Shown here one piece after another: positions 33,898-43,989 of a stretch of DNA of 64,000 bases. The DNA is from Mixta hanseatica. Its GTDB lineage: Bacteria; Pseudomonadota; Gammaproteobacteria; Enterobacterales; Enterobacteriaceae. The notes below the pieces were generated by a model. It did not search any database. It had not been told where the DNA came from and saw only the letters and a list, made by a program, of their open reading frames with translations. The position numbers were made by a program, and so were the translations under genes. The stretch's first letter is position 1. Each line of letters opens with the position of its first letter. The stretch is taken from the NCBI RefSeq assembly GCF_023517775.1, contig NZ_CP082905.1, forward strand, positions 1-64,000. Reading direction: 5' to 3'.

Positions 33898-34014
33898 CGC
33901 CCCGCTGCGGCGCTGAATACTATATGTTGTGCTTTTCCCAGCTGGCAGACATACGAGATATAGTGGTCTGACGGTCATCGCCGGGGCAGGCCGCGCCGGT
34001 TTTCCCGCTGCGCC

Positions 34015-34052
34015 GTTCGGTAAAACTCCGGCAGCGGAGGCTTTAACCGAAT
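34015..34052 (+). repeat. Array palindrome, site 9 (extended spacer)
   Basis: Left arm GTTCGGTAAAA and right arm TTTAACCGAAT, separated by 16 bp that include the mini-hairpin CTCCG/CGGAG. It is the end of the array. Confidence 0.65.
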
Positions 34053-34147
34053 GCGATTTACCGCCAGCGGAGTTTTTCTTCTTGTCTTTTTTCAGAATCA
34101 TGTCGAGAAGCACTAATCCTATTAGGATTATCAGGTGAGCCCTTATG

Positions 34148-34223
34148 ACATGTACTAATACGGTCGGTTTCGTACATGTAGAATATAGCCTGTCCGAAAG
34201 TTAGTGTTTTTAATTTCGGACAT
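34148..34223. promoter_or_regulatory. Inverted repeats upstream of serine recombinase (res-like)
   Basis: ACATGTAC (34148-34155) faces GTACATGT (34172-34179), and TGTCCGAAA (34191-34199) faces TTTCGGACA (34214-34222). Paired inverted repeats in the 120 bp before a resolvase gene are the usual form of a res site that doubles as operator. Confidence 0.6.
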
Positions 34224-34265
34224 GCGCTATAATAAGTACACCTATTTCGTACACAAAATAACTAC

Positions 34266-34862
34266 ATGTCACGAGTCTTTGCCTACTGCAGGGTATCGAC
34301 CCTCGAACAGAACACTGAAAACCAGCGTCGTGAAATCGAAGCGGCCGGCTTTGCCATCAGACCCCAGCGACTGATTGAAGAGTACATAAGTGGTTCAGTC
34401 GCGGCTGCTGAACGCCCTGGATTTATGCGTCTCCTTGATCGAATGGAAAACGGGGACGTTTTAATCGTAACGAAGCTGGATCGCCTCGGGCGAAACGCCA
34501 TGGATATCAGAAAAACCGTTGAGCTACTTTCTGCGTCAGAAATACGGGTACACTGCCTGGCGCTGGGAGGGGTAGACCTCACCAGTCCGGCCGGAAAGAT
34601 GACAATGCAGGTAATCTCGGCGGTTGCTGAATTTGAGCGCGATCTGCTACTTGAACGTACACATGCTGGTATTGCGCGGGCTAAGGCATCCGGAAAGCGT
34701 TTCGGCCGCCCGCCGGCTCTGGATGACGAACAAAAGAAAGCGGTGTTCTTGCGTCTTAGTGAAGGGAAGAGTATCAGCGCGATCGCCCGCGAATTTGACA
34801 CCACACGGCAGACCATTTTAAGAGTGAAAGCGATAATGGAAGACGCTGATGCTCGTTCATGA
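34266..34862 (+). CDS. Serine recombinase (resolvase/invertase family)
   Basis: A 198-residue small serine recombinase. The catalytic serine is in [10 protein letters not shown], the arginine-rich active site is [11 protein letters not shown], and a long helix leads to a C-terminal helix-turn-helix ([21 protein letters not shown]). [10 protein letters not shown] is the linker. Likely roles are resolution of plasmid dimers or of a former transposon. It lies at the end of the palindrome array with inverted repeats in front, but small serine recombinases cut at 2-bp crossovers, so it need not act on the 28-bp sites. Confidence 0.88.
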   Translation: MSRVFAYCRVSTLEQNTENQRREIEAAGFAIRPQRLIEEYISGSVAAAERPGFMRLLDRMENGDVLIVTKLDRLGRNAMDIRKTVELLSASEIRVHCLALGGVDLTSPAGKMTMQVISAVAEFERDLLLERTHAGIARAKASGKRFGRPPALDDEQKKAVFLRLSEGKSISAIAREFDTTRQTILRVKAIMEDADARS

Positions 34863-34954
34863 GTTGCTTTTCTGCGTATGTCCGCTTTGTGCCATAAGCG
34901 GACGTTATTCCGATAACAAAGAGCGGAACAACGAAGAATATAAATAGCTAAACT

Positions 34955-35839
34955 TCAGATTTTCAGTATATCAATGACGACTCTCAGTGCCGGCGACACA
35001 TTGCGGTGAGGATAATACAGGAATGAACCTTCCAGGCGCTGGCTGTAACGTGGCAACGCCCTGATAAGATTGCCTTGCTCTAAATCATCAGCGACCAGTT
35101 CCTCCGGGACATAAGCCAGCCCCAGCCCCAGTCTGGCTGCTTTTGCTTCCATGTAGCTGTCAGAAAAGGCCCACTGTCCTTGTGGTCGGTGCGTTATTTT
35201 TTTACCGTCCTGAAGGAGTTCCCACTGATAAAGGCTACCATCGGCAAACTGGTAGGCTATACAAGGATGAATCACTAAATCAGCCGGTGTTTGTGGAAAG
35301 CCATAGCGACGAAAATGCTCGGGCGTAGCTACAACAACCATCTCCATGTCAGGTGTAATACGCACCGCGACCATGCCCTGTCCTACCTCCGGCCCCAGCC
35401 GCACGCCGGCATCAAACCGCTCAGCGATAATATCGACGAACCGGCTTTCACTGATGAGTTCAAGCCTGATATCGGGGTAACGGTGCTTAAATAGCGCCAG
35501 CTTCGGTAAAAGAACTTTATCAATAGCATGCTGGCTGGCATTGATGCGTACCGTACCGGACGGGGTATTCCGGTAATACGCCAGCGTGGCAAGACCCGTA
35601 TCTAAAGCATCAAATCCGGATTCTGTTGTCTGATACAGTTGCTCACCTGCCTGTGTTAACGACAGCCTGCGCGTAGTGCGAACCAGAAGCTGTATACCCA
35701 GCCTTTCTTCAAGTTCACGGACAGAACGACTAACGCCTGATTGTGCAAGTCCAAGACGATGTGCCGCTGCAGTGAAACTGCCCTCCCGCACCACCTGCAT
35801 AAACAAGTAGAGCTCATTATAGTTTTCCCGTTTTGCCAT
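34955..35839 (-). CDS. LysR-family regulator
   Basis: A 294-residue LysR protein with an N-terminal winged helix (ELYLFMQVVREGSFTAAAHRLG, AQSGVSRSVRELEERLGIQLL) and effector domain. It is divergent from the hydrolase gene at 36039 with 199 bp between, so it probably controls it and perhaps the aldehyde genes beyond. The effector is unknown. Confidence 0.88.
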   Translation of the reverse strand: MAKRENYNELYLFMQVVREGSFTAAAHRLGLAQSGVSRSVRELEERLGIQLLVRTTRRLSLTQAGEQLYQTTESGFDALDTGLATLAYYRNTPSGTVRINASQHAIDKVLLPKLALFKHRYPDIRLELISESRFVDIIAERFDAGVRLGPEVGQGMVAVRITPDMEMVVVATPEHFRRYGFPQTPADLVIHPCIAYQFADGSLYQWELLQDGKKITHRPQGQWAFSDSYMEAKAARLGLGLAYVPEELVADDLEQGNLIRALPRYSQRLEGSFLYYPHRNVSPALRVVIDILKI

Positions 35840-36038
35840 TTGCGCGTCCTCAGAATATCTGGCCGCAAATGATGTCTGCTGCGGCCCTTCATTTATAACA
35901 ATATGCTATTAATCCTAGCAATTTTTACCCTCTAATCAGCACTATTTCTGCTACCTATAATGAGCGCATTGCATCAAAGCACAGCAGTACTCTCCGTATG
36001 AAACCGGTACCTCACTTTTCTTTTTCAGGGGAATTTAA

Positions 36039-37175
36039 ATGAATGTTTTCACCAGAAAGCTGACAGCCGCGCTACCCGCTACGCTGCTATGCGTATCATT
36101 AAGTGGAGTTACGACAATGAGTTATGCTGACACATCTAATCCGAACTCGCCTGTTTCAATGGTAGAAAAATGGGATAAAACCTTTGCAGAGAGCGATAAG
36201 GTTGATCATCGCAAGGTGGCATTCCAGAACCGTTACGGGATCATATTAGTAGGGGATCTTTACATCCCCAAAAACCGGGGCGAACGTAAACTGGCTGCGA
36301 TTGCATTAAGTGGTCCTTTCGGTGCGGTCAAAGAGCAATCAAGCGGCCTGTATGCACAGACCCTGGCCGAACAGGGATTTGTTGCGCTGGCATTCGATCC
36401 TTCTTACACGGGTGAAAGTGGTGGCTATCCGCGTAATGTCGCCTCTCCGGATATCAACACTGAGGACTTTAGCGCGGCGGTTGATTTCCTTGGATTACAA
36501 AAAGAGGTGGATCGCCATCGTATTGGATTACTCGGTATTTGCGGCTGGGGAGGCATGGCACTCAATGCGGCGGCGATGGATACACGCGTAAAAGCAGTTG
36601 CAACCAGCGTGATGTACGACATGAGCCGGGCGATGGGACATGGCGTTGGTGATGGCAAAGACCGTTATTCAACAGCCGATCGCCGTGCCGTATTACAGTA
36701 CCTGAACGAGCAGCGCTGGAAAGATGCTGAAAGCGGAACTATCGCCCGCGGTAGTCACGATATTAATGTGGATAAGAATGGCAGCGTAAGCGCTTCTGAG
36801 CGAATTCTGCCGGAAACATTACCCGCGAATCCACACCCGGTACTGAAAGAGTTTTTTGATTATTACAGAATGCCACGCGGCTTCCATGGGCGTTCTGTTA
36901 ACTCTAATGGCGCATGGAATGCAACGATGCCCTTGTCGTTTATGAATATGCCGCTGCTTAGCTACGCAAATGAAATCACTATTCCTGTGTTGATTGTTAC
37001 AGGTGAAAAAGCGCACTCGCGCTATTTTGCAGAAGATGCCTACAAAGCGGTTGGCAGCACTGAAAAAGAGCTTGTGATCGTCCCCGGCGCAAACCACGTG
37101 GACTTATACGACAACGCTGCAGGTAAGATCCCTTTTGCCAGGTTTGAACAGTTTTTCAAAACCAGCTTAAGGTAA
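36039..37175 (+). CDS. Exported alpha/beta hydrolase
   Basis: A 378-residue protein with an N-terminal signal peptide (MNVFTRKLTAALPATLLCVS, cleavage likely after SYA). It is an alpha/beta hydrolase: strand-oxyanion region ALSGPFGAVKEQSSG, nucleophile elbow GICGWGGMAL in which cysteine occupies the nucleophile position (as in dienelactone hydrolase-like enzymes), and catalytic histidine in VPGANHVDLYD. The substrate is unknown. It is divergent from the LysR gene and is closed by a strong hairpin. Confidence 0.82.
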   Translation: MNVFTRKLTAALPATLLCVSLSGVTTMSYADTSNPNSPVSMVEKWDKTFAESDKVDHRKVAFQNRYGIILVGDLYIPKNRGERKLAAIALSGPFGAVKEQSSGLYAQTLAEQGFVALAFDPSYTGESGGYPRNVASPDINTEDFSAAVDFLGLQKEVDRHRIGLLGICGWGGMALNAAAMDTRVKAVATSVMYDMSRAMGHGVGDGKDRYSTADRRAVLQYLNEQRWKDAESGTIARGSHDINVDKNGSVSASERILPETLPANPHPVLKEFFDYYRMPRGFHGRSVNSNGAWNATMPLSFMNMPLLSYANEITIPVLIVTGEKAHSRYFAEDAYKAVGSTEKELVIVPGANHVDLYDNAAGKIPFARFEQFFKTSLR

Positions 37176-37531
37176 AAACGCAGCTCAGAATCGTTTAAAA
37201 GCCACCTGTAATACTCAGGTGGCTTTGACTCTGGATCTATCCCGACATGATGTTACATAGAATCCTTATAATATCGCACTTCATTCTCACCCACTCTCAT
37301 CGTTATTACATGAATAGCGTTTATTTCGTTTATGCCTGAAGAAGATCGGGCGCTATTCACAGGTCCTGATAATATTCATAATGCGTCATTAAACATCACA
37401 ATAGATACAGGGGCGAGCCTGGCAGCAGAAGATAAATATTATGACAGGATACGCAATGGTATCCCGTCGATATTTCTACATTGTTCCGGTTTAATTGTTC
37501 CGATTTAACTTTTATAACCGATCAGCGTCAG
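37176..37531. other. Intergenic region with terminator
   Basis: The perfect 11-bp stem AAAGCCACCTG/CAGGTGGCTTT (37198-37226) ends the hydrolase gene. About 300 bp of AT-rich sequence with no gene or motif that I can name follow. Confidence 0.6.
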
Positions 37532-38665
37532 TTAAGGCTTAAGGATAACCTTCGTCCATCCCTCATCGCGATCGTCAAAGTGCTTATATCCCTCAGGCGC
37601 CTCAGCAAGTGAAAGACGGTGTGAGATTATGCCGCCCGGGCTGGCTTTACCCTGATGGATCAGACGGGCCAGCTGACGATTATAGGCTTTGGCGTTCGCC
37701 TGGCCGGTGCGGATTGACTGTCCTTTAAGCCAAAAACTGCCGAAATCAAACGGCATCTTACCTTCTTTGGCAAGGTCTGATGCAGCTCCCGGATCCTGCG
37801 GGATAAACACGCCAACCACACCAATTCCCCCGGTTGCTTTGGTTGATGCAACGAGGCTGTTCATAGTGACCGAATTATCTTCATGGCCATGTTTGTTACA
37901 GCACTGATAGCCCACGCATTCACAGCCACAGTCAGTGCCGCGTCCGTCAGTTAAGTCGAGAATTCGTTGCACGGCTTCATCGCCGGTCGCATTGATGCCC
38001 GTCGCCCCCATTTTCTCTGCCAGCGCTAAACGGTCCTGGTGTGTATCCACTACAAATACCTGTGAAGCGCCTTTTATCATGGCTGAGTGTGCGGCCATCA
38101 GACCCACCGGCCCCGCGCCGTAAATGGCTACGCTTTCGCCAGGCTTTAATCCGGCGAGTTCTGTCGCATGCCAGCCGGTAGGGAAAATGTCAGAGAGCAT
38201 CACATAATCATCTTCTTTTTCTACTGCGTCAGGCGGAAGCACCAGGCAGTTAAAGTCTGCAAAGGGGACCCGAAGCAGTTCCGCCTGACCACCCTCCCAG
38301 GAGCCCATTTCAGCAAAACCATAGGCCGCGCCCACAGCACCGGGATTGGTGGTGAGGCAAAAACCGGTCAGACCTTTTTCACAATTCTCGCAAAAACCGC
38401 ATCCGACATTAAATGGCAGACAGACATAGTCACCGACCTTAACACGCTCCACTCCTGAGCCAATTTCAACCACCTCACCCAGGTTTTCGTGCCCCAAAAT
38501 ACGTCCCTGCTCAAAGCTGGTCCGACCCTCGTACATGTGCAAATCCGATCCACAAATATTGGTGGTGGTAATGCGGACAAGCACATCGGTGGGGCGAACA
38601 ATTTTTGCATCCGGCACGTCTTTAACTTTTACATCATAGGGACCGTTGTAAATAACTGCTTTCAT
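37532..38665 (-). CDS. fdhA: Glutathione-independent formaldehyde dehydrogenase
   Basis: A 377-residue zinc-dependent medium-chain dehydrogenase of the Pseudomonas FdhA type. The catalytic zinc cysteine is in TTNICGSDLHMYEGRTSF, with HE in RILGHENLGEV; the structural zinc is CGFCENCEKGLTGFC; the NAD fold is VAIYGAGPVGLMAAHSAM. It oxidises formaldehyde to formate without glutathione. I start at ATG 38665 (MKAVIYNGPYDV); upstream codons are not family sequence. With frmA it gives two routes of formaldehyde removal. Confidence 0.88.
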   Translation of the reverse strand: MKAVIYNGPYDVKVKDVPDAKIVRPTDVLVRITTTNICGSDLHMYEGRTSFEQGRILGHENLGEVVEIGSGVERVKVGDYVCLPFNVGCGFCENCEKGLTGFCLTTNPGAVGAAYGFAEMGSWEGGQAELLRVPFADFNCLVLPPDAVEKEDDYVMLSDIFPTGWHATELAGLKPGESVAIYGAGPVGLMAAHSAMIKGASQVFVVDTHQDRLALAEKMGATGINATGDEAVQRILDLTDGRGTDCGCECVGYQCCNKHGHEDNSVTMNSLVASTKATGGIGVVGVFIPQDPGAASDLAKEGKMPFDFGSFWLKGQSIRTGQANAKAYNRQLARLIHQGKASPGGIISHRLSLAEAPEGYKHFDDRDEGWTKVILKP

Positions 38666-38736
38666 GATCTTCTCCTGCTTGCGGCCGGAAAGGTGTGGCT
38701 GCCCTACCGGGTAAGTGTCAACTAAGTTTAGCTGCC

Positions 38737-39006
38737 ATGATTGATAACGCAATCGACAGCAAGGCAATCGGGAGGTTTCTTATCGGATACGTTGAGGAAT
38801 GCTGGCCGGGGATGACGGTCAAAGACAGCCGGGAAAAGGTCAGGATCATGCCGCATCAAGCCGAGCGGCAGCAGCCGGTAGCGTTGCGGGAATATTTGCG
38901 TAAAACAGTTATCAATTATCGGCAGCAATCTCAGACGCAGCCTGAAGGTAAAGACCCGATTTATCAGAAAGATGATTTACCTTACACCCGGCCAGTTTTT
39001 GCCTGA
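38737..39006 (+). CDS. Unknown plasmid protein, related to 45130-45387
   Basis: An 89-residue frame, MIDNAIDSKAIGRFLIGYVE onward. Its C-terminal half (QQPVALREYLRKTVINYRQ, EGKDPIYQKDD) matches the product of 45130-45387 (EQPAGLREYFRERLQHYRS, KGTDSVYQKEE). The N-terminal part is different. It has no good ribosome binding site and sits between fdhA and an IS3 element, so it may be a rearranged backbone remnant. Function unknown. Confidence 0.5.
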   Translation: MIDNAIDSKAIGRFLIGYVEECWPGMTVKDSREKVRIMPHQAERQQPVALREYLRKTVINYRQQSQTQPEGKDPIYQKDDLPYTRPVFA

Positions 39007-39143
39007 TTCACTGCCAGAACCTTCTCAGAGAGGCACTTCCCGTTAGATACAGAGGTCGCTAAAACCCTGGCCTCGCTGAGCCTGGCACCCTGGATATGGG
39101 TTGAACCGCTCCGGTTTTCCTGGAGAGTATTTTGCCTGAGTGA

Positions 39144-40031
39144 TCAGGCTGCCACATCCCGGTCATTCAGCGAAGCGTAATAGGCTTTTTCTGCCTCCAC
39201 TGGCGGGATATATCCGGTCCGTTCCATCAATCGGTGATTATTGTACCAGTCCACCCATTTCAGCGTAGCCAGCTCAACATCCTGTCGGGTTTTCCAGCTT
39301 TGCCTGTGGATCACCTCCGCTTTGTACAACCCGTTGATACTTTCTGCCATCGCATTGTCATATGAGTCGCCCGTGCTGCCTGTTGAAGCCAGCAGCTCCG
39401 CGTCCTGCAGCCGTTGCGTGTACGCCAGTGACACATATTGCGAACCTTTGTCGCTGTGATGGATGGTACCGCTCGGGCGTCTGGCCCACAGCGCCTGCTC
39501 CAGTGCATCCAGCACGAACGACGTTTCCATCGTGGATGAGACCCGCCAGCTCACGATAACACCGGCGAACACATCAATGATGAAGGCCACATATGCGAAC
39601 CCCTGCCAGGTGCTGACGTAGGTAAAATCGGCCACCCAAAGACTATCGGGCCGTTCAGCCACGAACTGCCGGTTCACCCGATCCTGCGGTGTTTCGGCTT
39701 TGTTGCTGCGGGTGGTTCTGACACTTTTGCCGCGTGTCACCCCACGTAGCTGCAGGGCTTTCATCAGGCGCTCAATGGTGCAGCGGGCAACGCCGACACC
39801 TTCACGTTTTAGCTGTCGCCAGACCTTACGCACACCGTAAACGCTGTAGTTTTCTTCGTATACGCGCTGTATCTCAGGTATCAGCACGGCATCGCGTTTA
39901 TCCCGACTACTGCGTCGTTCAGGACACTTCCGGCGTTGCTGATGCCAGTAGTACGTTGACGGAGCAATATCCAGCTCATGACAGACTGGCCCGACCCCGT
40001 GTTCACCGCTCAGATTTTCCAGAAGCGGCAT
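39144..40031 (-). CDS. IS3-family transposase OrfB (integrase core)
   Basis: A 295-residue DDE transposase catalytic subunit. An HTH_21-type region (DIAPSTYYWHQQRRKCPERR) is followed by the rve core: first Asp in LWVADFTYVSTWQG, second in HHSDKGSQYVS, Glu in NAMAESINGLYKAE. The start codon overlaps the orfA stop (TGATG). In IS3 elements OrfAB is made by programmed frameshifting in the overlap. Confidence 0.92.
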   Translation of the reverse strand: MPLLENLSGEHGVGPVCHELDIAPSTYYWHQQRRKCPERRSSRDKRDAVLIPEIQRVYEENYSVYGVRKVWRQLKREGVGVARCTIERLMKALQLRGVTRGKSVRTTRSNKAETPQDRVNRQFVAERPDSLWVADFTYVSTWQGFAYVAFIIDVFAGVIVSWRVSSTMETSFVLDALEQALWARRPSGTIHHSDKGSQYVSLAYTQRLQDAELLASTGSTGDSYDNAMAESINGLYKAEVIHRQSWKTRQDVELATLKWVDWYNNHRLMERTGYIPPVEAEKAYYASLNDRDVAA

Positions 40032-40354
40032 TATTTTTTCCAGTGGCGGTCGAGCTCCGCCTGGGCAAAATACGCTGAAGCCTGACGCAGAATATCATTG
40101 CTGCGGCGCAGCTCGCGGACTTCCCGCTCCAGTTCTTTCAGACGCTGGCGTTCGCTGGCAGTCAGCGCATTCTGCTCATCATCAACGGGCTCCTGCTGAC
40201 GGATCCAGATACGCAATGTCTCGGGAGTGCAGCCGATCTTAGGGGCAATGGAGCAGATAGCGGCCCATTGTGAGTTGTAGGTATTCTGGTTTTCCAGAAC
40301 CATACGAATAGCGCGTTGACGAACTTCAGGGGGAAATCGGTTATGTTTTGTCAT
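40031..40354 (-). CDS. IS3-family transposase OrfA
   Basis: A 107-residue helix-turn-helix protein, MTKHNRFPPEVRQRAIRMVL, IAPKIGCTPETLRIWIRQ, with a C-terminal leucine zipper (ERQRLKELEREVRELRRSND). It binds the element ends and regulates transposition. The start is taken at 40354, six codons inside the longest frame. Confidence 0.9.
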   Translation of the reverse strand: MTKHNRFPPEVRQRAIRMVLENQNTYNSQWAAICSIAPKIGCTPETLRIWIRQQEPVDDEQNALTASERQRLKELEREVRELRRSNDILRQASAYFAQAELDRHWKK

Positions 40355-40463
40355 CCTGGTTACCTCTCTCAAAGAGTGTAGTCTCCAGGATTACCGGGGC
40401 GGTTCAGTCTCATGGTTATTTCCCCTGACAGGGAGTCAGGGGAAGTATCTTTATAGCCGGACG

Positions 40464-40862
40464 TCAGATGAACGTATAAGCCGTGATTTTGTTACCCGCA
40501 GGGTCTCGCAGGTAGGCTGCATAGGCTCCAAGGAGATGGTTGCGCGGGCCAGGCTGGCCTTCATCTTTCCCTCCGGCGGCAAGGCCGGCTGCGTGGAAAG
40601 CATCAACCTCTTCCGGACTTGCAGCTGCAAATCCAACAGTCACGCCGTTGGCCGATGGCGCTTCGCCATTGCCCGGACGTGCAATAATAAAGGCTGGCTT
40701 TTCGCGACCATAGAGTACCCAGCCGTTGCCAAACGGGCCGAGGTTGTTGATGCCAAGCGTTCCGAGTACAGCATCGTAAAAAGCAGCAGATGTTTCGACA
40801 TCGGATGCACCGATGAACACGTGAGAAAAGATGTCATTACCAGAAATTACAGGTGTTGCCAT
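40464..40862 (-). CDS. VOC (glyoxalase/bleomycin resistance) family protein
   Basis: A 132-residue single-module VOC protein: FSHVFIGASDVETSAAFYDAVLG, then AFIIARPG, VGFAAASPEEVDAFHAAGLAAGG and YAAYLRDPAGNKITAY. Metal ligand positions (H near residue 14, E/K late) fit the family only loosely. It follows frmA by 43 bp on the same strand, a pairing seen in formaldehyde operons. The reaction is unknown; a glyoxalase-like role on an aldehyde adduct is possible. Confidence 0.8.
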   Translation of the reverse strand: MATPVISGNDIFSHVFIGASDVETSAAFYDAVLGTLGINNLGPFGNGWVLYGREKPAFIIARPGNGEAPSANGVTVGFAAASPEEVDAFHAAGLAAGGKDEGQPGPRNHLLGAYAAYLRDPAGNKITAYTFI

Positions 40863-40905
40863 GATTCATTTCCTTCAGTTTGTATTTGTTAAGGTCAGGG
40901 CGGGA

Positions 40906-42045
<1,140 letters not shown>

Positions 42046-42321
42046 CTATTTAAGATAGGCACGAACCAGTTCAATCGTATCGTCAACGGATTTACTGATT
42101 TCATGGCTGTAGCTGTCATTCTGGTCAAAGGTTTCCCGTATGTGGCTCTCCAGCACCTCTGCCATAAGACCGTTAGCTGCTCCGCGAACGGCAGCTATCT
42201 GCTGAAGAACGGAACGGCATTCAGTGCCATTTTCAAGCGCTCTTTCCAGAGCATCAATCTGACCCCGAATGCGGCGAACCCGGGTAAGGACCTTTTTTTT
42301 CTCTTCAGGAGTACTGGGCAT
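42046..42321 (-). CDS. frmR: Formaldehyde-responsive repressor FrmR
   Basis: A 91-residue CsoR/RcnR-type repressor. [29 protein letters not shown] has the N-terminal Pro2 and, further on, [16 protein letters not shown] contains Cys36. In FrmR, formaldehyde crosslinks Pro2 to this cysteine and releases DNA. The metal-binding third ligand pattern of RcnR is not present. It is first in the operon with a two-box operator upstream. Confidence 0.92.
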   Translation of the reverse strand: MPSTPEEKKKVLTRVRRIRGQIDALERALENGTECRSVLQQIAAVRGAANGLMAEVLESHIRETFDQNDSYSHEISKSVDDTIELVRAYLK

Positions 42322-42348
42322 TGTTTACCTCATCTTTTTTGATCTTAG

Positions 42349-42399
42349 ATACTATAGTGGGGTATGTGCTTTTCGTCAACATATACCCCACCATAGTAT
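42349..42399. promoter_or_regulatory. FrmR operator
   Basis: ATACTATAGTGGGGTAT (42349-42365) and its near inverse ATACCCCACCATAGTAT (42383-42399) lie 28 bp upstream of frmR. Each has the G-tract flanked by ATAGTAT-type arms typical of FrmR/CsoR operators. Confidence 0.88.
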
Positions 42400-42594
42400 A
42401 AAGGGTGGGGCAGAGAAAAAACACTGAGCGTTTTTTATTTATGATATAAATCATATTGTTAGTTAATTACTGGCTGTGATCCGGTCGGAAGGAAAGTTGC
42501 TACTAAAATGATATCTACGGATACGGAATTTGGTGCGTAGACAGTTCTGTTAAATTTCGCCAGATATTGGCTCTCTTTGATGGTCAAAAAATGA

Positions 42595-42633
42595 GCCTAA
42601 CGTACAGTAATTTTCGATATCCAAACTGACCCC
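42595..42633 (-). repeat. Tn3-family terminal repeat A
   Basis: On the minus strand it begins GGGGTCAGTTTGGATATCG and ends TACGTTAGGC, the form of a 38-39 bp Tn3-family end. It abuts the truncated dehydrogenase at 42634. Confidence 0.75.
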
Positions 42634-43601
42634 TAATTGAAGATTTGAGGCTTCCCAACCCATCCATGCCCGTGGGGCGTGATCTTTTGGTCAGAGTCAG
42701 AGCGGTCGCGGTTAATCCACGTGATCTGAAAAGCCGGCGAAACATAAGCCCTGTTGCAGGCAACCCGGTAGTTATGGGATACGACGCTTCCGGTGTTGTC
42801 GAAGCAACCGGCCCGGATGTAACGTTGTTCAGGCCTGGTGATCACATTTTCTATGCCGGTGTGCTCGATCGTCAGGGAGCCAACGCAGAGTTTCAGCTGG
42901 TTGACGAACGTATTACGGGGATCAAGCCGGCAGCACTGAGTTTTGAAACTGCCGCGTCAATTCCCCTGACCGGTCTGACAGCCTGGGAAATGTTATTTGA
43001 TCGTCTGCAGTTGTCAGTGAACGGCGAGGCTGATCAGACACTATTGATGCTTGGTGGTGCGGGCGGTGTCTCTTGTATGGCTATACAACTTGCGCGCATC
43101 CTGAGTCGGGTGAACATCATCGGGACAGCGTCACGGCAGGAGAGCGCCAGAGCAGTTCGCGGATTTGGTGCGCATTATGTTCTGGACCATTCTCGCGCGC
43201 TTGCGCCACAGGTTGCCAGCCTTGCTGGACTCCCTCCCATTACCCGGATTTTCTCGACGCATACTACGTCATCTGCCTGGGAAAATATGGCAGAAATCAT
43301 TGCCCCACAAGGCCGTATCGGACTCATCGACGATCCTGAACCACTGGATCTGCGTTTGATCAAATTTAAAAGCGTTTCTGTTCACTGGGAGGCAATGTTT
43401 ACCCGCCCAATGCATGCTACTGCGGACATGTCTAAACAGCATGATATTCTTAACAAACTCTCATGCATGCTGGATTCCGGTAAGCTCAAACCTCCGTTGC
43501 TGGCAGAGTATGGCAGGCTGAATGCTAAAGCACTTCGCCGGGCTCATGAGGACATGGAAAATAAAAATGTGAACGGGAAAATTGTTTTTTCAGGGTTCTG
43601 A
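42634..43601 (+). pseudogene. Zinc-type quinone oxidoreductase, 5' truncated
   Basis: The frame reads back to the Tn3-family end at 42633 as IEDLRLPNPSMPVGRDLLVRV. Family members (about 338 aa) have some 20 further N-terminal residues, so the start was lost. The rest is intact: ASGVVEATGPDVTLFRPGD, the nucleotide-binding LLMLGGAGGVSCMAIQLA and the C-terminal NVNGKIVFSGF. A product might start at the ATG 42667 or the TTG 42642, but there is no good ribosome binding site. The substrate is unknown. Confidence 0.75.
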
Positions 43602-43989
43602 TGAACAGGCCTGTCAGAGTAAAAAAAGATTCGGGTTCAGCACAATGCTGAATTCTGTCTGGCTATAGAGTAAGAATCGTACCGGAATTGAGCATTTACC
43701 CTCAGTACCTGCGGATGAAAAAGCAGTCTGCCCTGACATACTGAACAATCCCTTCTCATAAGATGCCTCTCTTTTGCTGTTTAAAGAGCTGACCAGTCCG
43801 GGCGGAGACTGACCTCGTTCCGCTTTCCAAGCGACCCCCTTGTTGAAAGTGCGACAAAAGAGATAGAGCGAATGACTATACTTCGCTCATAGCTGCCCGT
43901 CATGCCAGCTCAAAAAATAGGCTTAACGTAGGATATTTTCCGTTTTCCAAGCGGCCCCCATAAAGCAGGGAACGGTAACAGCATCACTG
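43602..43989. other. Transposon debris between dehydrogenase and tnpA fragment
   Basis: There is no gene. A partial Tn3-family end (about 43813-43845, TTTCCAAGCGACCCCC) and the complete repeat B (43921-43959) lie here. Confidence 0.6.
43921..43959 (-). repeat. Tn3-family terminal repeat B
   Basis: On the minus strand it begins GGGGGCCGCTTGGAAAACGG and ends TACGTTAAGC. It is in the same orientation as repeats A and C. Confidence 0.8.

Larger units (their letters stand above)
33898..34265. other. Last array interval and recombinase leader
   Basis: There is no gene in 33898-34014. The extended site 9 follows, then a perfect 17-bp palindrome TAATCCTATTAGGATTA (34114-34130) and two further inverted repeats directly before the serine recombinase. 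Confidence 0.5.
39102..40406 (-). mobile_element. IS3-family insertion sequence
   Basis: A 1305-bp element with imperfect terminal inverted repeats TGAACCGCTCCGGTTTTCC (39102) and, inverted, TGAACCGCCCCGGTAATCC (ending 40406). It contains overlapping orfA and orfB. No clear target duplication is seen at the ends. It separates the fdhA side from the frmRA side of the aldehyde region. Confidence 0.92.

Noticed and set aside
29148..34052. Integron cassettes with attC sites
   Set aside because: The palindromes lack the attC core signatures and R/L box layout, there is no integrase gene next to them, and genes face both ways.
29148..34052. CRISPR array
   Set aside because: Repeats are spaced by 360-1200 bp containing genes, not by uniform short spacers; no cas genes.
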